Shown: positions 35,977-45,883, counted from the stretch's first letter. The stretch: DNA of 64,000 nucleotides from Arthrobacter woluwensis (GCF_900105345.1 NZ_FNSN01000003.1:1364001-1428000); one strand, 5' to 3'. Made by a program: numbers and translations. The notes: generated by a model from the letters alone, not told the origin.

Positions 35977-38112
35977 GTGACTGAAGGAGCAACCACCCTG
36001 GACGTGGAGAATGGCAGCAGCCTCGAGGAACGGATTCTCGGAGGCCTGGATGCGGAACAGCGAGCGGTCGCGACCACGCTGACCGGGCCGCTGTGTGTCC
36101 TGGCCGGCGCCGGGACCGGTAAGACGCGCGCCATCACGCATCGCATCGCGTACGGCGTCCACTCCGGGGTCTACACCCCACAGCGCCTTCTCGCGGTGAC
36201 GTTCACGGCTCGCGCCGCCGCGGAGATGCGCAGCCGCCTGCGGGACCTCGGCGTTCCCGCGGTGCAGGCCCGCACCTTCCACGCGGCGGCGCTCCGCCAG
36301 CTCCAGTACTTCTGGCCGCAGGCGATCGGCGGCTCGGTCCCGCAGCTCCTGGACCACAAGGCCGGTCTCATCGCGGAGTCGGCCCGCAGGCTGCGCCTGA
36401 CCGTGGACCGGGCCGCGGTGCGGGACATCGCGGCCGAGATCGAGTGGGCCAAGGTCTCGATGCTGACCCCGGCCAACTACCTCGCCCGCGCGCAGGGCCG
36501 TGGCGAGCCGGGCGGCCTGGAGCTGCCCGCCGTCGCGCGCATCTTCGAGGCATACGAAGAGGTGAAGACAGACCGCAACATCATCGACTTCGAGGACGTC
36601 CTGCTCATCACGGTGGGCATCCTGGAAGAGGACCCCAAGGTGGCCGCGACGGTCCGCGACCAGTACCGGCACTTCGTGGTGGACGAGTACCAGGACGTCT
36701 CCCCGCTCCAGGAACGGCTCCTCCAGCTCTGGCTGGGCGGCCGTGAGGAACTGTGCGTCGTGGGCGATGCCAGCCAGACCATCTACTCCTTCACGGGCGC
36801 GACCCCGCGGCATCTCCTCGACTTCCCGAAGACCTACCCGCAGGCGCAGGTGGTGCGCCTGATCCGGGACTACCGCTCGACGCCGGAAGTCGTGAAGCTC
36901 GCGAACACCCTCCTGCACAGTCGCCCCTCGGGTGGGCCGGAGGCCGACAAGATCTGGGCGAAGCCCATGGAACTCGTCGCTCAGCGCCCGCACGCCGCGG
37001 AACCCGTGTTCATCGAGTGCCCCGACGACGAGGCGGAGTCCGCGGTCGTGGCCGAACGCATCGCGACGCTCATCGCCGCCGGGACCCCGGCGGCACAGAT
37101 CGCCGTGCTGTTCCGCACCAACGGACAGTCCGAGGCATTCGAACAGGCCCTGTCCGCCCGGGACATCCCGTATCAGCTCCGTGGCGGGGAACGGTTCTTC
37201 CAGCGCCGCGAAGTGCGTGAAGGCATGCTCCAGCTGCGGGCCGCGTCGCGGGCGGATTCGACCCGCGGCGCCGCCGTGGCCGGAACCGTGGCGGATGTCC
37301 TGTCGAGCCTCGGCTACACGTCCGAGGCGCCGGTGGGCGGCGGCGCCGTCCGGGAGCGCTGGGAGTCCCTGGCGGCCCTGGTCAACCTGGCGCAGGATCT
37401 GGCGGCCAGCCGCGGGGAGGAGTTCTCCCTGCTCGACTTCGTGACGGAGCTCCAGGAGCGGGCCACGGCCCAGCACGCCCCGACGGTGCAGGGTGTCACC
37501 CTCGCCTCGCTGCACTCCGCCAAGGGCCTCGAATGGGACGCCGTGTTCCTGGTGGGCATGAGTGAAGGCCTCATGCCGATCTCCTTCGCCGAGACCCCGT
37601 CCGACGTGGATGAGGAGCGGCGCCTGCTCTATGTCGGCATCACCCGTGCGCGGACCGACCTCTGCTTCACCTGGTCCACGGCGCGAACCCCCGGCGGCCG
37701 GGCCCATCGGAAGCCGTCCCGCTTCCTCGACGCCCTGCGGCCCGGTGGCAACGGCACCACGGTGCGCGAATCCGCGGCACGGCTCCGCAAGAACCGCGTC
37801 AAGGCCGTCGCGACCCAGTGCAAGGTGTGCGGAACGCAGCTCACCACCGGCCCGGAACGGAAGGTGGGACGCTGCGTCGACTGCCCGCCGTCGCTGGACG
37901 AGAAGCTGTTCGAGGCGCTGCGTGAGTGGCGCAAGGCGGAGGCCTCCTCGGCCGACGTCCCGGCCTATGTGGTCTTCACCGATGCGACCCTCACGCTGAT
38001 CGCGGAGGAGAAGCCGGAGACCATGGAGGCGCTAGCGGTCCTCTCCGGCGTGGGGCAGCGCAAACTCGAGAAGTACGGGGAGGCCGTGCTGAAGGTGGTG
38101 GCGGCTCAATGA
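35977..38112 (+). CDS. uvrD2: UvrD2-type SF1 helicase with tetracysteine linker and HRDC domain
   Basis: A 711-residue 3'-5' DNA helicase. Walker A is AGAGTGKT (about 44-51), Walker B is FVVDEYQDVSP, and GDASQTIYSFTGA, LHSAKGLEWDAVFLVG and VGITRART are also present. After the motor comes a C-x2-C-x14-C-x2-C zinc motif (from about residue 615) and a C-terminal HRDC domain, the signature of mycobacterial UvrD2. GTG 35977 is used; GTG 36004 is an alternative. The stop overlaps the next gene as ATGA. Confidence 0.93.
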   Translation: MTEGATTLDVENGSSLEERILGGLDAEQRAVATTLTGPLCVLAGAGTGKTRAITHRIAYGVHSGVYTPQRLLAVTFTARAAAEMRSRLRDLGVPAVQARTFHAAALRQLQYFWPQAIGGSVPQLLDHKAGLIAESARRLRLTVDRAAVRDIAAEIEWAKVSMLTPANYLARAQGRGEPGGLELPAVARIFEAYEEVKTDRNIIDFEDVLLITVGILEEDPKVAATVRDQYRHFVVDEYQDVSPLQERLLQLWLGGREELCVVGDASQTIYSFTGATPRHLLDFPKTYPQAQVVRLIRDYRSTPEVVKLANTLLHSRPSGGPEADKIWAKPMELVAQRPHAAEPVFIECPDDEAESAVVAERIATLIAAGTPAAQIAVLFRTNGQSEAFEQALSARDIPYQLRGGERFFQRREVREGMLQLRAASRADSTRGAAVAGTVADVLSSLGYTSEAPVGGGAVRERWESLAALVNLAQDLAASRGEEFSLLDFVTELQERATAQHAPTVQGVTLASLHSAKGLEWDAVFLVGMSEGLMPISFAETPSDVDEERRLLYVGITRARTDLCFTWSTARTPGGRAHRKPSRFLDALRPGGNGTTVRESAARLRKNRVKAVATQCKVCGTQLTTGPERKVGRCVDCPPSLDEKLFEALREWRKAEASSADVPAYVVFTDATLTLIAEEKPETMEALAVLSGVGQRKLEKYGEAVLKVVAAQ

Positions 38113-38672
38113 GCCGTGCGGGTCAAGCGGAGCAGCCCCGGTTCGCGCCGGACGGGACCCCCGTGGTGGTGCGCCGCTCGGCCCGCCGCAAGCGGACGGT
38201 GAGCGCGTTCTGGGAGGGCGGGACTGTCGTCGTCGCCATCCCGGCGCGCTTCACCCACGCTCAGGAGGACGAATGGGTGCAGAAGATGCTGCTCCGCCTC
38301 CAGTCGAGGGAAGCCTCCGGCAAGGCGGCCGGCCGCAACGACGACGAACTCGCCGAGCGCGCCCGGCTCCTGTCCCAGCGGTACCTAGGCGGTCAGGCAC
38401 GGCCGAGCAGCGTCCGCTGGGTCAGCAACCAGAATTCGCGGTGGGGATCCGCCACCCCCGCGGACCGCTCCATCAGGCTTTCCGACAAGCTCCAGGGCAT
38501 GCCCGACTGGGTGGTCGACTACGTCCTGGTGCACGAACTGACGCACTTGCTCGTGGCGGGGCACGGCCCGGACTTCTGGAAGCTGTGTTCGGCCTACCCC
38601 GATCTGGAGAAGGCGAAGGCGTTCCTTTCGGGCGTTGCGTACGCGCAGTCGAGGGGCCTCAGCGAGGACTGA
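38109..38672 (+). CDS. YgjP-like (DUF45) zinc metallopeptidase-fold protein
   Basis: A 187-residue protein of the YgjP/WLM-related family. The metal site is visible: VHELTHL then GHGPDFW (HExxH plus a downstream His). Upstream is the family segment SNQNSRWGSATPADRSIRLS. The usual partners are unknown; E. coli YgjP is described as a metal-dependent hydrolase. It is translationally coupled to uvrD2, so it may have a role linked to DNA repair, which is only inference. Confidence 0.88.
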   Translation: MSRAGQAEQPRFAPDGTPVVVRRSARRKRTVSAFWEGGTVVVAIPARFTHAQEDEWVQKMLLRLQSREASGKAAGRNDDELAERARLLSQRYLGGQARPSSVRWVSNQNSRWGSATPADRSIRLSDKLQGMPDWVVDYVLVHELTHLLVAGHGPDFWKLCSAYPDLEKAKAFLSGVAYAQSRGLSED

Positions 38673-38687
38673 TGACGGCCCGGTGAG

Positions 38688-38748
38688 CTTGTGTGCTCAG
38701 TTGGTGCGGGTCATGCGGCGCATCATCCGCAACAACTGAGCACACAAG
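38688..38748. terminator. 61-nt imperfect palindrome between convergent genes
   Basis: The outer 16 bp (CTTGTGTGCTCAGTTG and its complement) are perfect. Then come one mismatch, a 5-bp stem (TGCGG/CCGCA) and an inner ATGCG/CGCAT stem, so pairing continues almost to the centre. It lies between the YgjP-like gene and the facing zincin gene. It can act as a bidirectional terminator, and it has the same total length as three other palindromes here. Confidence 0.7.
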
Positions 38749-38759
38749 ATCTCGGTGCC

Positions 38760-40163
38760 TCAGGCGCCGGGCTTGCCGTCCTCGTCCGTCGGCCCCTCGG
38801 CGGGACCGTCGAAACCGCCGGAGAGCAGCTTCTCGATCGCGTCGTCCACTTCGGCGTCGCTCGCCTCGGCCAGCTGACGGCGGGCGCCGAAGCCCTGGGG
38901 GTCGTTGAGATCCTCCGTGGTCGGGATGAGGTCGGGGTGCTTCCACACGGCGTCGCGTCCCTCGGTCCCGCGTTCCTCCTTCAGCGCGGCCCAGAGGGCG
39001 GCGGCCTCACGGAGGCGGCGCGGCCGGAGCTCCAGGCCCACGAGCGAGGAGAACGCGTGCTCGGCGGGACCGCCCGTGGCGCGACGACGGCGGACCGTCT
39101 CCCTCAGTGCCGGGGCGGTGCTCAGCACACCCTCGAGCGCTTCCGTGGTCACTTCGTCGACCCATCCTTCGATGAGGGCGAGCGCGGTCTCCAGCTTGTC
39201 GAGCGCGGCCTGCTGGGCGGGGGTCCGTTCCGGCATGAACACGCCTTCCTGGAGCGCGGCCTGTAGGGACTCGGGGTTGGACGGGTCGACGTCCTGAGCC
39301 AGGTCCTGGATGCGCGAGACGTCGATGTGGATGCCCCGCGCGTAGTCCTCGATGGCGCCCAGGACGTAACCGCGCAGCCACGGCACGGAGGTGAAGAGGC
39401 GGGCGTGGGCGGCTTCGCGGACACCGAGGTAGATCCGGACGTCCTCGGCAGGGATCTCCAGGCCTTCGCCGAATGCCGCGATGTTCGTGGGCAGCAGGGC
39501 CATCTCGAGGTCCGCCAGCGGGATGCCGATCTCGGTGGAGCCCACCACTTCGGTGGCCAGCGACCCGATCGCCTGGCCAAGCTGCATCGCGAAGATGGCG
39601 CCGCCCATGTTCTGGAGCATGGAGCCGGCCCCGCCCATCATGCCGCCGAGGCCCTGCAGCTTGAGCTCCTCGGGCAGGTTCTGCGTCATGGCGTCGGTGA
39701 GGGCCTTGGCGACACTGTTGGCCACGGGCTCCGTCAGGCGGCGCCAGGTCGGCATGGTGGCTTCGACCCACTCGGCACGGGACCAGGCCTTGCCGATGAT
39801 GTTCGGCTCGGGGAAGTCGGTGACCTTGTTGAGCCACATGTCCGCCAGGCGGAGGGTCTGATCGACGTCGCGCTGTTCGACGGAGCTGGGGGTCGGGTCG
39901 CTCGACTGAGCGGCGACGTTCCGTGCGGTGTCGTGGGCCAGTTTCCAGTTCACCGGGCCGTCGGAGCTGGACGAGAGCATCGCCTGCACCTGCTGGAACA
40001 TGGAGGCCAGGAACTGGGGGTCATCCGGAAGGCCGCTGGCCTTGGCGAACTCCTGGACGTCGAAGCCCTCCGGCGCAGCACCTCCCATGAGTCGCCGCAG
40101 CATCTCCTGGAACTGGTCCTGGGGATCCTCGCCGGGGTTGTTCGTGTTGGGCTCGTTGCTCAT
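38760..40163 (-). CDS. Zincin-like metallopeptidase, DUF2342 family
   Basis: A 467-residue actinobacterial protein of the hydrolase/coenzyme F420 biosynthesis-associated family (DUF2342), with a zincin-like metal region REAAHARLF (about residue 250), a motif resembling HExxH. A Gly/Met-rich stretch (LGGMMGGAGSMLQNMGGAIFAMQLGQAIGSL, in two blocks) may contact the membrane. The tail is acidic. No substrate is known to me. It diverges from the PDZ-Lon gene, an arrangement also seen in mycobacteria (Rv3195/Rv3194c, recalled). Confidence 0.82.
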   Translation of the reverse strand: MSNEPNTNNPGEDPQDQFQEMLRRLMGGAAPEGFDVQEFAKASGLPDDPQFLASMFQQVQAMLSSSSDGPVNWKLAHDTARNVAAQSSDPTPSSVEQRDVDQTLRLADMWLNKVTDFPEPNIIGKAWSRAEWVEATMPTWRRLTEPVANSVAKALTDAMTQNLPEELKLQGLGGMMGGAGSMLQNMGGAIFAMQLGQAIGSLATEVVGSTEIGIPLADLEMALLPTNIAAFGEGLEIPAEDVRIYLGVREAAHARLFTSVPWLRGYVLGAIEDYARGIHIDVSRIQDLAQDVDPSNPESLQAALQEGVFMPERTPAQQAALDKLETALALIEGWVDEVTTEALEGVLSTAPALRETVRRRRATGGPAEHAFSSLVGLELRPRRLREAAALWAALKEERGTEGRDAVWKHPDLIPTTEDLNDPQGFGARRQLAEASDAEVDDAIEKLLSGGFDGPAEGPTDEDGKPGA

Positions 40164-40331
40164 GGTCCACCGATCTTTCCTGGGCCTTTTCCTTCACGGT
40201 ACCTCCGGCCGGGTGGCCCTGTCGCCGGTGCCGATGGCGGTTTCGCTGAGGGCAAAGCACGGTCCGACGGCGGGAGACACCCAGTTTCGCCGCCTACCCT
40301 TGAGTGAGCACCGTTGATCCGGAAGGAAACC

Positions 40332-41462
40332 ATGAGCGAGCAGTTCCCGGCGACCCCGCCGGCGCAGCCCTATTCGACGCCGGCCCCGCCGGAGGGCACG
40401 CCAGGAGGGCGGCGCCGTCGTCGTTTCCCGCTGGGCGCCGTGCTCTGGGGACTGTTCTTCGCGGTGCTCGCGTTCGGCTCTCTCGTGCCCCTCCCGTATG
40501 TGATCGAATCCCCGGGTCCGACCTACAACACGATCGGCACCGTCGAGGACAAGAAGGTCATCCAGGTCACCGGGCACGAGAGTTTCCCGGCCCAGGGCGA
40601 CCTCGACCTCACCACCGTGTACGTCTCGGGCGGCCCCGGCGGCAAGGTGACGGGCTTCGAGCTGATCCAGGCGTTCCTCGATCCGTCCAAGGCGGTCTAC
40701 GACGAGGCCCAGATCTTCCCCAAGGGCGTCACCAAGGAGCAGAACCAGAAGGAGAACGCCCAGGCCATGACCAGTTCCCAGGAGAACGCCACTGCGGCGG
40801 CCCTGGGTGCGCTGAAGATCCCGTTCCAGCAGAAGCTCACGGTGGGCGGCTTCACCCAGAACTCTCCGGCCGAGGGCAAGCTGAAGGACGGCGACGTCCT
40901 CCTGAGCATCGACGGGAAACCTTCCACCTCGATGACCGCCGTCCGTGACGCGCTCGCCGCGTCGAACGGCAACGAGGTGTCCGTCCAGGTGCAGCGCGGG
41001 AGTGACAAGCCGACCGTCCGCTTCGCCCCCGTGAAGGACGATGACGGCCGGTACCTCATGGGCATCGGGCTCGCCTTCTCCTTCGAGTTCCCGTTCAAGG
41101 TCCAGTACCAGCTGGACCAGGTGGGCGGTCCGAGCGCCGGCCTCATGTTCACCCTCGGTCTCATCGACACGCTGACCCCGGGCGATCTGACCGGAGGGAA
41201 GCACATCGCCGGCACGGGCACCATCACCCCGGATGGCCAGGTCGGGCCGATCGGCGGCATCGCGCAGAAGATGCACGGTGCCCACTCGGCCGGCGCGGGC
41301 CTCTTCCTGGCCCCGGCGGCCAACTGCGACGAAGTGGTCGGCCACATCCCGGACGGGCTGGAGGTCGTGAAGGTGAGCACGGTGTCGGACGCCCGCACCG
41401 CGGTGGAGACCTACGCCAAGGGCGGTGACCTCGCCGCCCTGCCGCACTGCTCGGCAGGCTGA
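40332..41462 (+). CDS. Membrane-anchored PDZ and Lon-type (S16) serine protease
   Basis: A 376-residue protein. A Pro-rich basic N-terminus precedes one transmembrane helix (about 38-58), then a PDZ domain (about 160-245, with NSPAEGKLKDGDVLLSIDG) and a Lon-like catalytic domain with the serine in GGPSAGLMF and the lysine in GGIAQKMHGA. The protease domain faces outside. The ATG has GGAAGGAAA upstream. It is followed by the UPF0182 gene, as in mycobacteria. The likely role is envelope quality control. Confidence 0.9.
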   Translation: MSEQFPATPPAQPYSTPAPPEGTPGGRRRRRFPLGAVLWGLFFAVLAFGSLVPLPYVIESPGPTYNTIGTVEDKKVIQVTGHESFPAQGDLDLTTVYVSGGPGGKVTGFELIQAFLDPSKAVYDEAQIFPKGVTKEQNQKENAQAMTSSQENATAAALGALKIPFQQKLTVGGFTQNSPAEGKLKDGDVLLSIDGKPSTSMTAVRDALAASNGNEVSVQVQRGSDKPTVRFAPVKDDDGRYLMGIGLAFSFEFPFKVQYQLDQVGGPSAGLMFTLGLIDTLTPGDLTGGKHIAGTGTITPDGQVGPIGGIAQKMHGAHSAGAGLFLAPAANCDEVVGHIPDGLEVVKVSTVSDARTAVETYAKGGDLAALPHCSAG

Positions 41463-41673
41463 GCCTCCGACGGCGCGTGGCCGGGTGGCGCCCGGCCCGC
41501 TCCGCGGCGTCGTGCCACGTCATCCGGCAGGCCGTGCGGGAACGGCCCGGGCGGGGCGAGGGGCGGGGGAGTTAGGCTGAAGGCGGGGAACCTCACGGCC
41601 GATCCGTTCGTGGAACAGGTGTGACGGGTCCCCCGTCCATCACCGCAGCGAAACTTCCATCGAGGTACTGAGC

Positions 41674-44673
41674 GTGTCAGGAACACCCCATCCCATGTCA
41701 GCCCCCGGGCCCCGCAGGCGACGCGGAGCCTTCGTGCCAACACTCATCGTGGTGGCCGCACTCGTGGCCGGCTTCGTCTTCTTCGCCAATGTCTGGACCG
41801 ACGTCCTCTGGTACCAGCAGCTCGGGTTCATCGGGGTCTTCGTGACCCAGAATCTGGCGCGGATCGGAGTCTTCCTGGCCGTGTTCCTGCTCATGGGACT
41901 GGCCGTCTACTTCTCGATCCGAGTGGCCTACCGGGCCCGCCCCGTCTATGCGCCTGATCAGGCCGCACAGGACAATCTGGGCCGTTACCAGGCTCAGCTG
42001 GAGCCGGTGCGCCGGGCCGTGATGATCGGCCTTCCGGCGGTCCTCGGCCTCTTCGCGGGCACCGCGGCGATGGGGCAGTGGCCGAAGGTCCTGCTCTTCT
42101 TCAACCAGGAGTCGTTCGGCCGGACCGACCCCCAGTTCAACCTCGACCTGGGCTTCTACGTCTTCTCGCTGCCGTTCCTCGGATTCCTGCTGTCCCTGCT
42201 CATGAGCATCGTGGCCGTGGCGGGACTCGCGGGTCTGCTGACCCACTACCTCTACGGTGCGATCCGGATCCAGCCGCGCGGCGTGTTCTTCAGCCATGCC
42301 GCCCGTCTGCAGCTCGGCATCACGATCGCCGTCTTCCTCCTCCTGCTGGCCGCCAACTACTGGCTCGGCCGCTACACCACCGTGCAGAATCCCAACGTCG
42401 GACGCTGGGCCGGCGCCCTCTACACGGATGTGAACGCCGTGGTGCCCACCCGCTCGATCCTGGCGGTGGCCGCAGCGATCGTGGCCGTGCTCTTCATCGT
42501 GGCCGCGGTCATCGGCAAGTGGCGCCTGCCCGTCATCGGCACCGCCATGCTGATCATCACCTCCCTCCTCGCGGGCGGCCTGTACCCGTGGGTCATCCAG
42601 CAGTTCCAGGTCCGCCCCTCGGAGCAGACCCTGGAGAAGGAGTTCATCCAGCGGAACATCGACGCCACCCGCGCCGCGTACGGCCTCGACAAGATCGCGG
42701 TCAAGGACTACAAGGCGACCACGACGGCGGCTCAGGGCGCCCTGCGCGGTGACGCGGAGACCGCGGCCAGCATCCGTCTGCTGGACCCGAACCTGGTGTC
42801 GGCGTCGTTCGAACAGCTCGAGCAGTACCGTCCCTACTACCAGTTCCCTGAAACGCTGAACGTGGACCGCTACAAGGTCAACGGCAAGGTCCAGGACACG
42901 GTGATCGCCCTGCGCGAGCTGAACCCGGACGGCCTGAACGCGAACCAGCAGTCCTGGTACAACAAGCACATCGTCTACACGCACGGCTACGGCGTCGTGG
43001 CGGCCAAGGGCAACAAGTTCACCTCGGACGGCAAGCCGGACTTCCTGCAGGCGGGCATCCCGAGCAACGGCATGTTCGGTGACGACAGCAAGTACCAGCC
43101 GCGGATCTACTTCGGTGAGAACTCGCCGGAGTACTCGATCGTGGGCGCCCCCGACGGCTCTCCGCACCGCGAGCAGGACCGCCCGGCCAGCAAGGACAAG
43201 GGCGAAACCCAGTACACCTTCACCGGCAACGGCGGCCCGAACGTGGGCAACCCGCTGAACAAGCTGCTGTACGCGATCAAGTTCCAGTCCTCCGATCTGC
43301 TCCTTTCAGACGGCGTGAACGCCGACTCCCAGATCCTCTACGACCGGAACCCGCGCCAGCGTGTGGAGAAGGTCGCCCCGTACCTCACCATCGACGGCAA
43401 CGCGTACCCGGCCGTCGTGGACGGCCGCGTGAAGTGGATCGTGGACGGATACACCACCAGCAGCGATCTGCCCTACTCCCAGTCGCAGGAGCTGGACACC
43501 GCCACCCGCGATTCGCAGACCGCTGCGGGCCGCCTCTCGGCGCTGCCCGGTGAGTCGGTGAACTACATCCGCAACTCGGTCAAGGCCACGGTGGACGCCT
43601 ACGACGGTTCCGTCTCGCTGTATGCCTGGGACGATCAGGACCCGATCCTCAAGGCCTGGCAGAAGGTCTTCCCCAGCACGGTGAAGCCGCTCTCCGAGAT
43701 GTCCGGCGACCTGATCAGTCACGTCCGTTACCCGGAGGACCTCTTCAAGGTCCAGCGTGAGCTGCTCGGCCGGTACCACGTGACCAACGCCGACGGCTTC
43801 TACCAGAACAACGACGCGTGGAGCGTGCCCAACGATCCGACCGTGAAGGGCAATGACGTCACCCCCGTGAAGCAGCCGCCGTACTACATGTCCCTGCAGA
43901 TGCCGGGCGAGTCCAGCACGGCGTTCCGCCTCACGAGCACCTTCATCCCGCAGACCGTGGGCGGCAACGCCCGTAACGTGTTGTACGGCTTCCTGGCCGC
44001 GAACGGCGACGCCGGCGACAAGACCGGCGTCAAGGATCCGAAGTACGGCCAGCTCGAGCTCCTCAAGCTGCCCACCGACACGCTGGTGCCGGGCCCGGGT
44101 CAGGCGCAGAACAAGTTCGACTCGGATCCGAATGTCTCCCGCGAGCTGAACCTGCTGCGGCAGGGCGCCTCGTCCGTGGTGAGCGGCAACCTGCTCACGG
44201 TGCCGATGGGTGGCGGTCTGCTCTACGTGCAGCCGGTCTACCTGAAATCGACCGGCAGCACCGCGTACCCGACGCTGCAGCGCGTGCTGGTGGCGTTCGG
44301 TGACCAGGTCGGCTTCGCTCCGACGCTCGATGCGGCACTCGATCAGCTGTTCGGCGGCAACTCGGGCACCAAGGCCGGCGACGCCGCGAACAACAACGGC
44401 AACGGCGGCGGCACAGGCTCCGGCTCGTCCTCGGGCAACACCGGCGGCGGCACGGCTCCCGCACCGGGCCTGAAGGCGGCTCTGGACGATGCGAAGAAGG
44501 CGATCGACGCCGGCCAGGCGGCCCTGAAGAACGGCGACTTCGCGGCCTATGGCGAGCAGCAGAAGAAGCTGCAGGACGCGCTGAACCGGGCGCTGGCCGC
44601 CGAGGGCGCTCAGGGCGGGGCGACGCCCAGCCCGTCGCCGTCGTCGAGCCCCTCGGCCAGCCCGGGGAAGTAG
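41674..44673 (+). CDS. UPF0182 family large membrane protein
   Basis: A 999-residue protein of the UPF0182 family (COG1615). The first third has about seven transmembrane helices (clear ones near 22-40, 65-85, 110-130, 165-190, 215-235, 258-280 and 290-305). The rest is a large extracytoplasmic region ending in a Gly/Ser/Thr-rich tail and a Pro/Ser terminus. The function is unknown to me. The GTG start has GAGGT 9 nt upstream. It follows the PDZ-Lon protease, a conserved pair in actinobacteria. Confidence 0.9.
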   Translation: MSGTPHPMSAPGPRRRRGAFVPTLIVVAALVAGFVFFANVWTDVLWYQQLGFIGVFVTQNLARIGVFLAVFLLMGLAVYFSIRVAYRARPVYAPDQAAQDNLGRYQAQLEPVRRAVMIGLPAVLGLFAGTAAMGQWPKVLLFFNQESFGRTDPQFNLDLGFYVFSLPFLGFLLSLLMSIVAVAGLAGLLTHYLYGAIRIQPRGVFFSHAARLQLGITIAVFLLLLAANYWLGRYTTVQNPNVGRWAGALYTDVNAVVPTRSILAVAAAIVAVLFIVAAVIGKWRLPVIGTAMLIITSLLAGGLYPWVIQQFQVRPSEQTLEKEFIQRNIDATRAAYGLDKIAVKDYKATTTAAQGALRGDAETAASIRLLDPNLVSASFEQLEQYRPYYQFPETLNVDRYKVNGKVQDTVIALRELNPDGLNANQQSWYNKHIVYTHGYGVVAAKGNKFTSDGKPDFLQAGIPSNGMFGDDSKYQPRIYFGENSPEYSIVGAPDGSPHREQDRPASKDKGETQYTFTGNGGPNVGNPLNKLLYAIKFQSSDLLLSDGVNADSQILYDRNPRQRVEKVAPYLTIDGNAYPAVVDGRVKWIVDGYTTSSDLPYSQSQELDTATRDSQTAAGRLSALPGESVNYIRNSVKATVDAYDGSVSLYAWDDQDPILKAWQKVFPSTVKPLSEMSGDLISHVRYPEDLFKVQRELLGRYHVTNADGFYQNNDAWSVPNDPTVKGNDVTPVKQPPYYMSLQMPGESSTAFRLTSTFIPQTVGGNARNVLYGFLAANGDAGDKTGVKDPKYGQLELLKLPTDTLVPGPGQAQNKFDSDPNVSRELNLLRQGASSVVSGNLLTVPMGGGLLYVQPVYLKSTGSTAYPTLQRVLVAFGDQVGFAPTLDAALDQLFGGNSGTKAGDAANNNGNGGGTGSGSSSGNTGGGTAPAPGLKAALDDAKKAIDAGQAALKNGDFAAYGEQQKKLQDALNRALAAEGAQGGATPSPSPSSSPSASPGK

Positions 44674-44735
44674 CCCGGAAGCCCGCCCCGCGTCGTGTGT
44701 CGCGGCAGGTGAGGCGCTGATCACGTCACCTCGAT

Positions 44736-44764
44736 TTGGTCTGCGGTTCATCAGCCGGTAGAGT
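44736..44764 (+). promoter_or_regulatory. Promoter of the first tRNA-fMet gene
   Basis: TTGGTC (44736-44741) and TAGAGT (44759-44764) are separated by exactly 17 bp, and the mature tRNA begins 12 nt after the -10 box. The second tRNA copy has the same -35 hexamer, spacing and distance. Confidence 0.7.
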
Positions 44765-44775
44765 AGTTCATGCGA

Positions 44776-44849
44776 CGCGGGGTGGAGCAGTTCGGTAGCT
44801 CGCTGGGCTCATAACCCAGAGGTCACAGGTTCAAATCCTGTCCCCGCAA
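44776..44849 (+). tRNA. tRNA-fMet (initiator, anticodon CAT), copy 1
   Basis: A 74-nt tRNA without encoded CCA. Initiator marks are clear: an unpaired C1-A72 at the acceptor end (CGCGGGG against CCCCGCA), three G-C pairs in the anticodon stem (GGG/CCC around CTCATAA), and the T-loop sequence GGTTCAAATCC. It is identical to the second copy 209 bp downstream. Confidence 0.95.
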
Positions 44850-44854
44850 CTGGC

Positions 44855-44890
44855 AGAAGGCCGGAACCAATGGTTCCGGCCTTCTTGTTT
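44855..44890 (+). terminator. Terminator after tRNA-fMet copy 1
   Basis: A 14-bp stem (AGAAGGCCGGAACC) with a 3-nt loop is followed by TGTTTT, a classic intrinsic terminator. Confidence 0.85.
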
Positions 44891-44944
44891 TCCCGGTGCT
44901 TTTCCGGGGCCCGGCGCATGAGGCGGAGATCACGCGGCCCCGAA

Positions 44945-44973
44945 TTGGTCTGGAGGGTCTCAGCGGGTAGCGT
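44945..44973 (+). promoter_or_regulatory. Promoter of the second tRNA-fMet gene
   Basis: TTGGTC (44945-44950) and TAGCGT (44968-44973) are spaced by 17 bp. The tRNA starts 12 nt after the -10 box, as for copy 1. Confidence 0.7.
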
Positions 44974-44984
44974 TGAGGGTACGA

Positions 44985-45058
44985 CGCGGGGTGGAGCAGT
45001 TCGGTAGCTCGCTGGGCTCATAACCCAGAGGTCACAGGTTCAAATCCTGTCCCCGCAA
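44985..45058 (+). tRNA. tRNA-fMet (initiator, anticodon CAT), copy 2
   Basis: Identical in sequence to copy 1, with the same C1-A72 mismatch and GGG/CCC anticodon stem. It has its own promoter and its own terminator, so the two copies are separate transcription units. Confidence 0.95.
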
Positions 45059-45063
45059 CGCGC

Positions 45064-45095
45064 AAGGGCCGGAACCATGGGTTCCGGCCCTTTTT
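45064..45095 (+). terminator. Terminator after tRNA-fMet copy 2
   Basis: A 13-bp stem (AAGGGCCGGAACC) with a 3-nt ATG loop is followed by a run of T. The GGCCGGAACC core matches that of the copy 1 terminator, so the terminator was duplicated with the gene. Confidence 0.85.
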
Positions 45096-45110
45096 CATAC
45101 CCTGGCACGG

Positions 45111-45171
45111 GTCGAGCTTGCAGTTTCTCGGGAGTCGTCGGGGCGGAACCCCGAGAAAGTGCAAGCTCGAC
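45111..45171. repeat. 61-nt palindrome between tRNA-fMet copy 2 and the acetyltransferase
   Basis: Arms of 22 nt (starting GTCGAGCTTGCA) pair with a single mismatch around a 17-nt centre. It follows a complete terminator directly, so it is not needed to end tRNA transcription. It could be a REP-like element. It shares its 61-nt length with three other palindromes of unrelated sequence. Confidence 0.65.
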
Positions 45172-45231
45172 TCCACCCGGGAGGTGGCCCGTCCGCTTGC
45201 CGTCCGGCCCGGCGCCGAGCAGGATGAGCTG

Positions 45232-45765
45232 ATGACCACCTTGCGCCCCCACACCCTGCGCCCGATCACTCTGAACGATGCCCCCGCCGTCGCCGCCCTG
45301 CTCCAAGAGAGCCGGGAGCACCTGGCGCCGTGGGAGCCCGTGCGGCCCGAGTTCTTCTTCACGGAGGAGGGCCAGCGCGCGGAGATCCGCGGCGCGCTGG
45401 ACGCGCTGGCACAGGGGAGCAGGGCGCCCTTCGTCATCGTGGACGACGACGGCGCCGTGGCCGGACGCCTGAACATCAACAACATCGTGCGGGGCGCCTT
45501 CGAATCGGGCAGCCTGGGCTACTGGGTCGCCGCCGGGCGGACCGGCCGCGGCCTGGCCGGCAGGGCCGTGGGGGAGGCCGTCGAGCACGGTTTCAGCACG
45601 CTGGGGCTCCACCGACTGGAGGCGGGCACGCTGCTGCACAATACGGCGTCCCAGCGGGTGCTCCTGAAGAACGGCTTCACCGTCTTCGGCACAGCCCCCC
45701 GGTATCTGAGGATCCAGGGCCGGTGGCAGGACCACCGGCTGTTCCAGCGGCTCAACGAGGGCTGA
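45232..45765 (+). CDS. GNAT-family N-acetyltransferase (RimJ/RimL type)
   Basis: A 177-residue acetyltransferase. The acetyl-CoA signature is seen in RTGRGLAGRAVGEAVEHGF (about 105-123), followed by the RimJ-type LHRLEAGTLLHNTASQRVLLKNGF segment. Such enzymes acetylate N-terminal amines of ribosomal or other proteins, or small molecules. The ATG has AGGATGAG upstream. The gene stands alone between a palindrome and a terminator. Confidence 0.88.
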   Translation: MTTLRPHTLRPITLNDAPAVAALLQESREHLAPWEPVRPEFFFTEEGQRAEIRGALDALAQGSRAPFVIVDDDGAVAGRLNINNIVRGAFESGSLGYWVAAGRTGRGLAGRAVGEAVEHGFSTLGLHRLEAGTLLHNTASQRVLLKNGFTVFGTAPRYLRIQGRWQDHRLFQRLNEG

Positions 45766-45883
45766 GGCCGGGCACCGGCCCCGCCATGCCCGGCACCGGC
45801 CCCGATGAACCCGTGCCAGGCTCTCCCGTGCCAGAAGCACCCATCGGCGGGCCGGGCCGGCACCCGGCGTCGAGAGCGAACAG

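Noticed and set aside
35702-35980. A 92-codon open frame in the nudC-uvrD2 gap
   Set aside because: It is Pro/Thr/Arg-rich, overlaps the tandem repeat and the uvrD2 start, and shows no family similarity or ribosome site.
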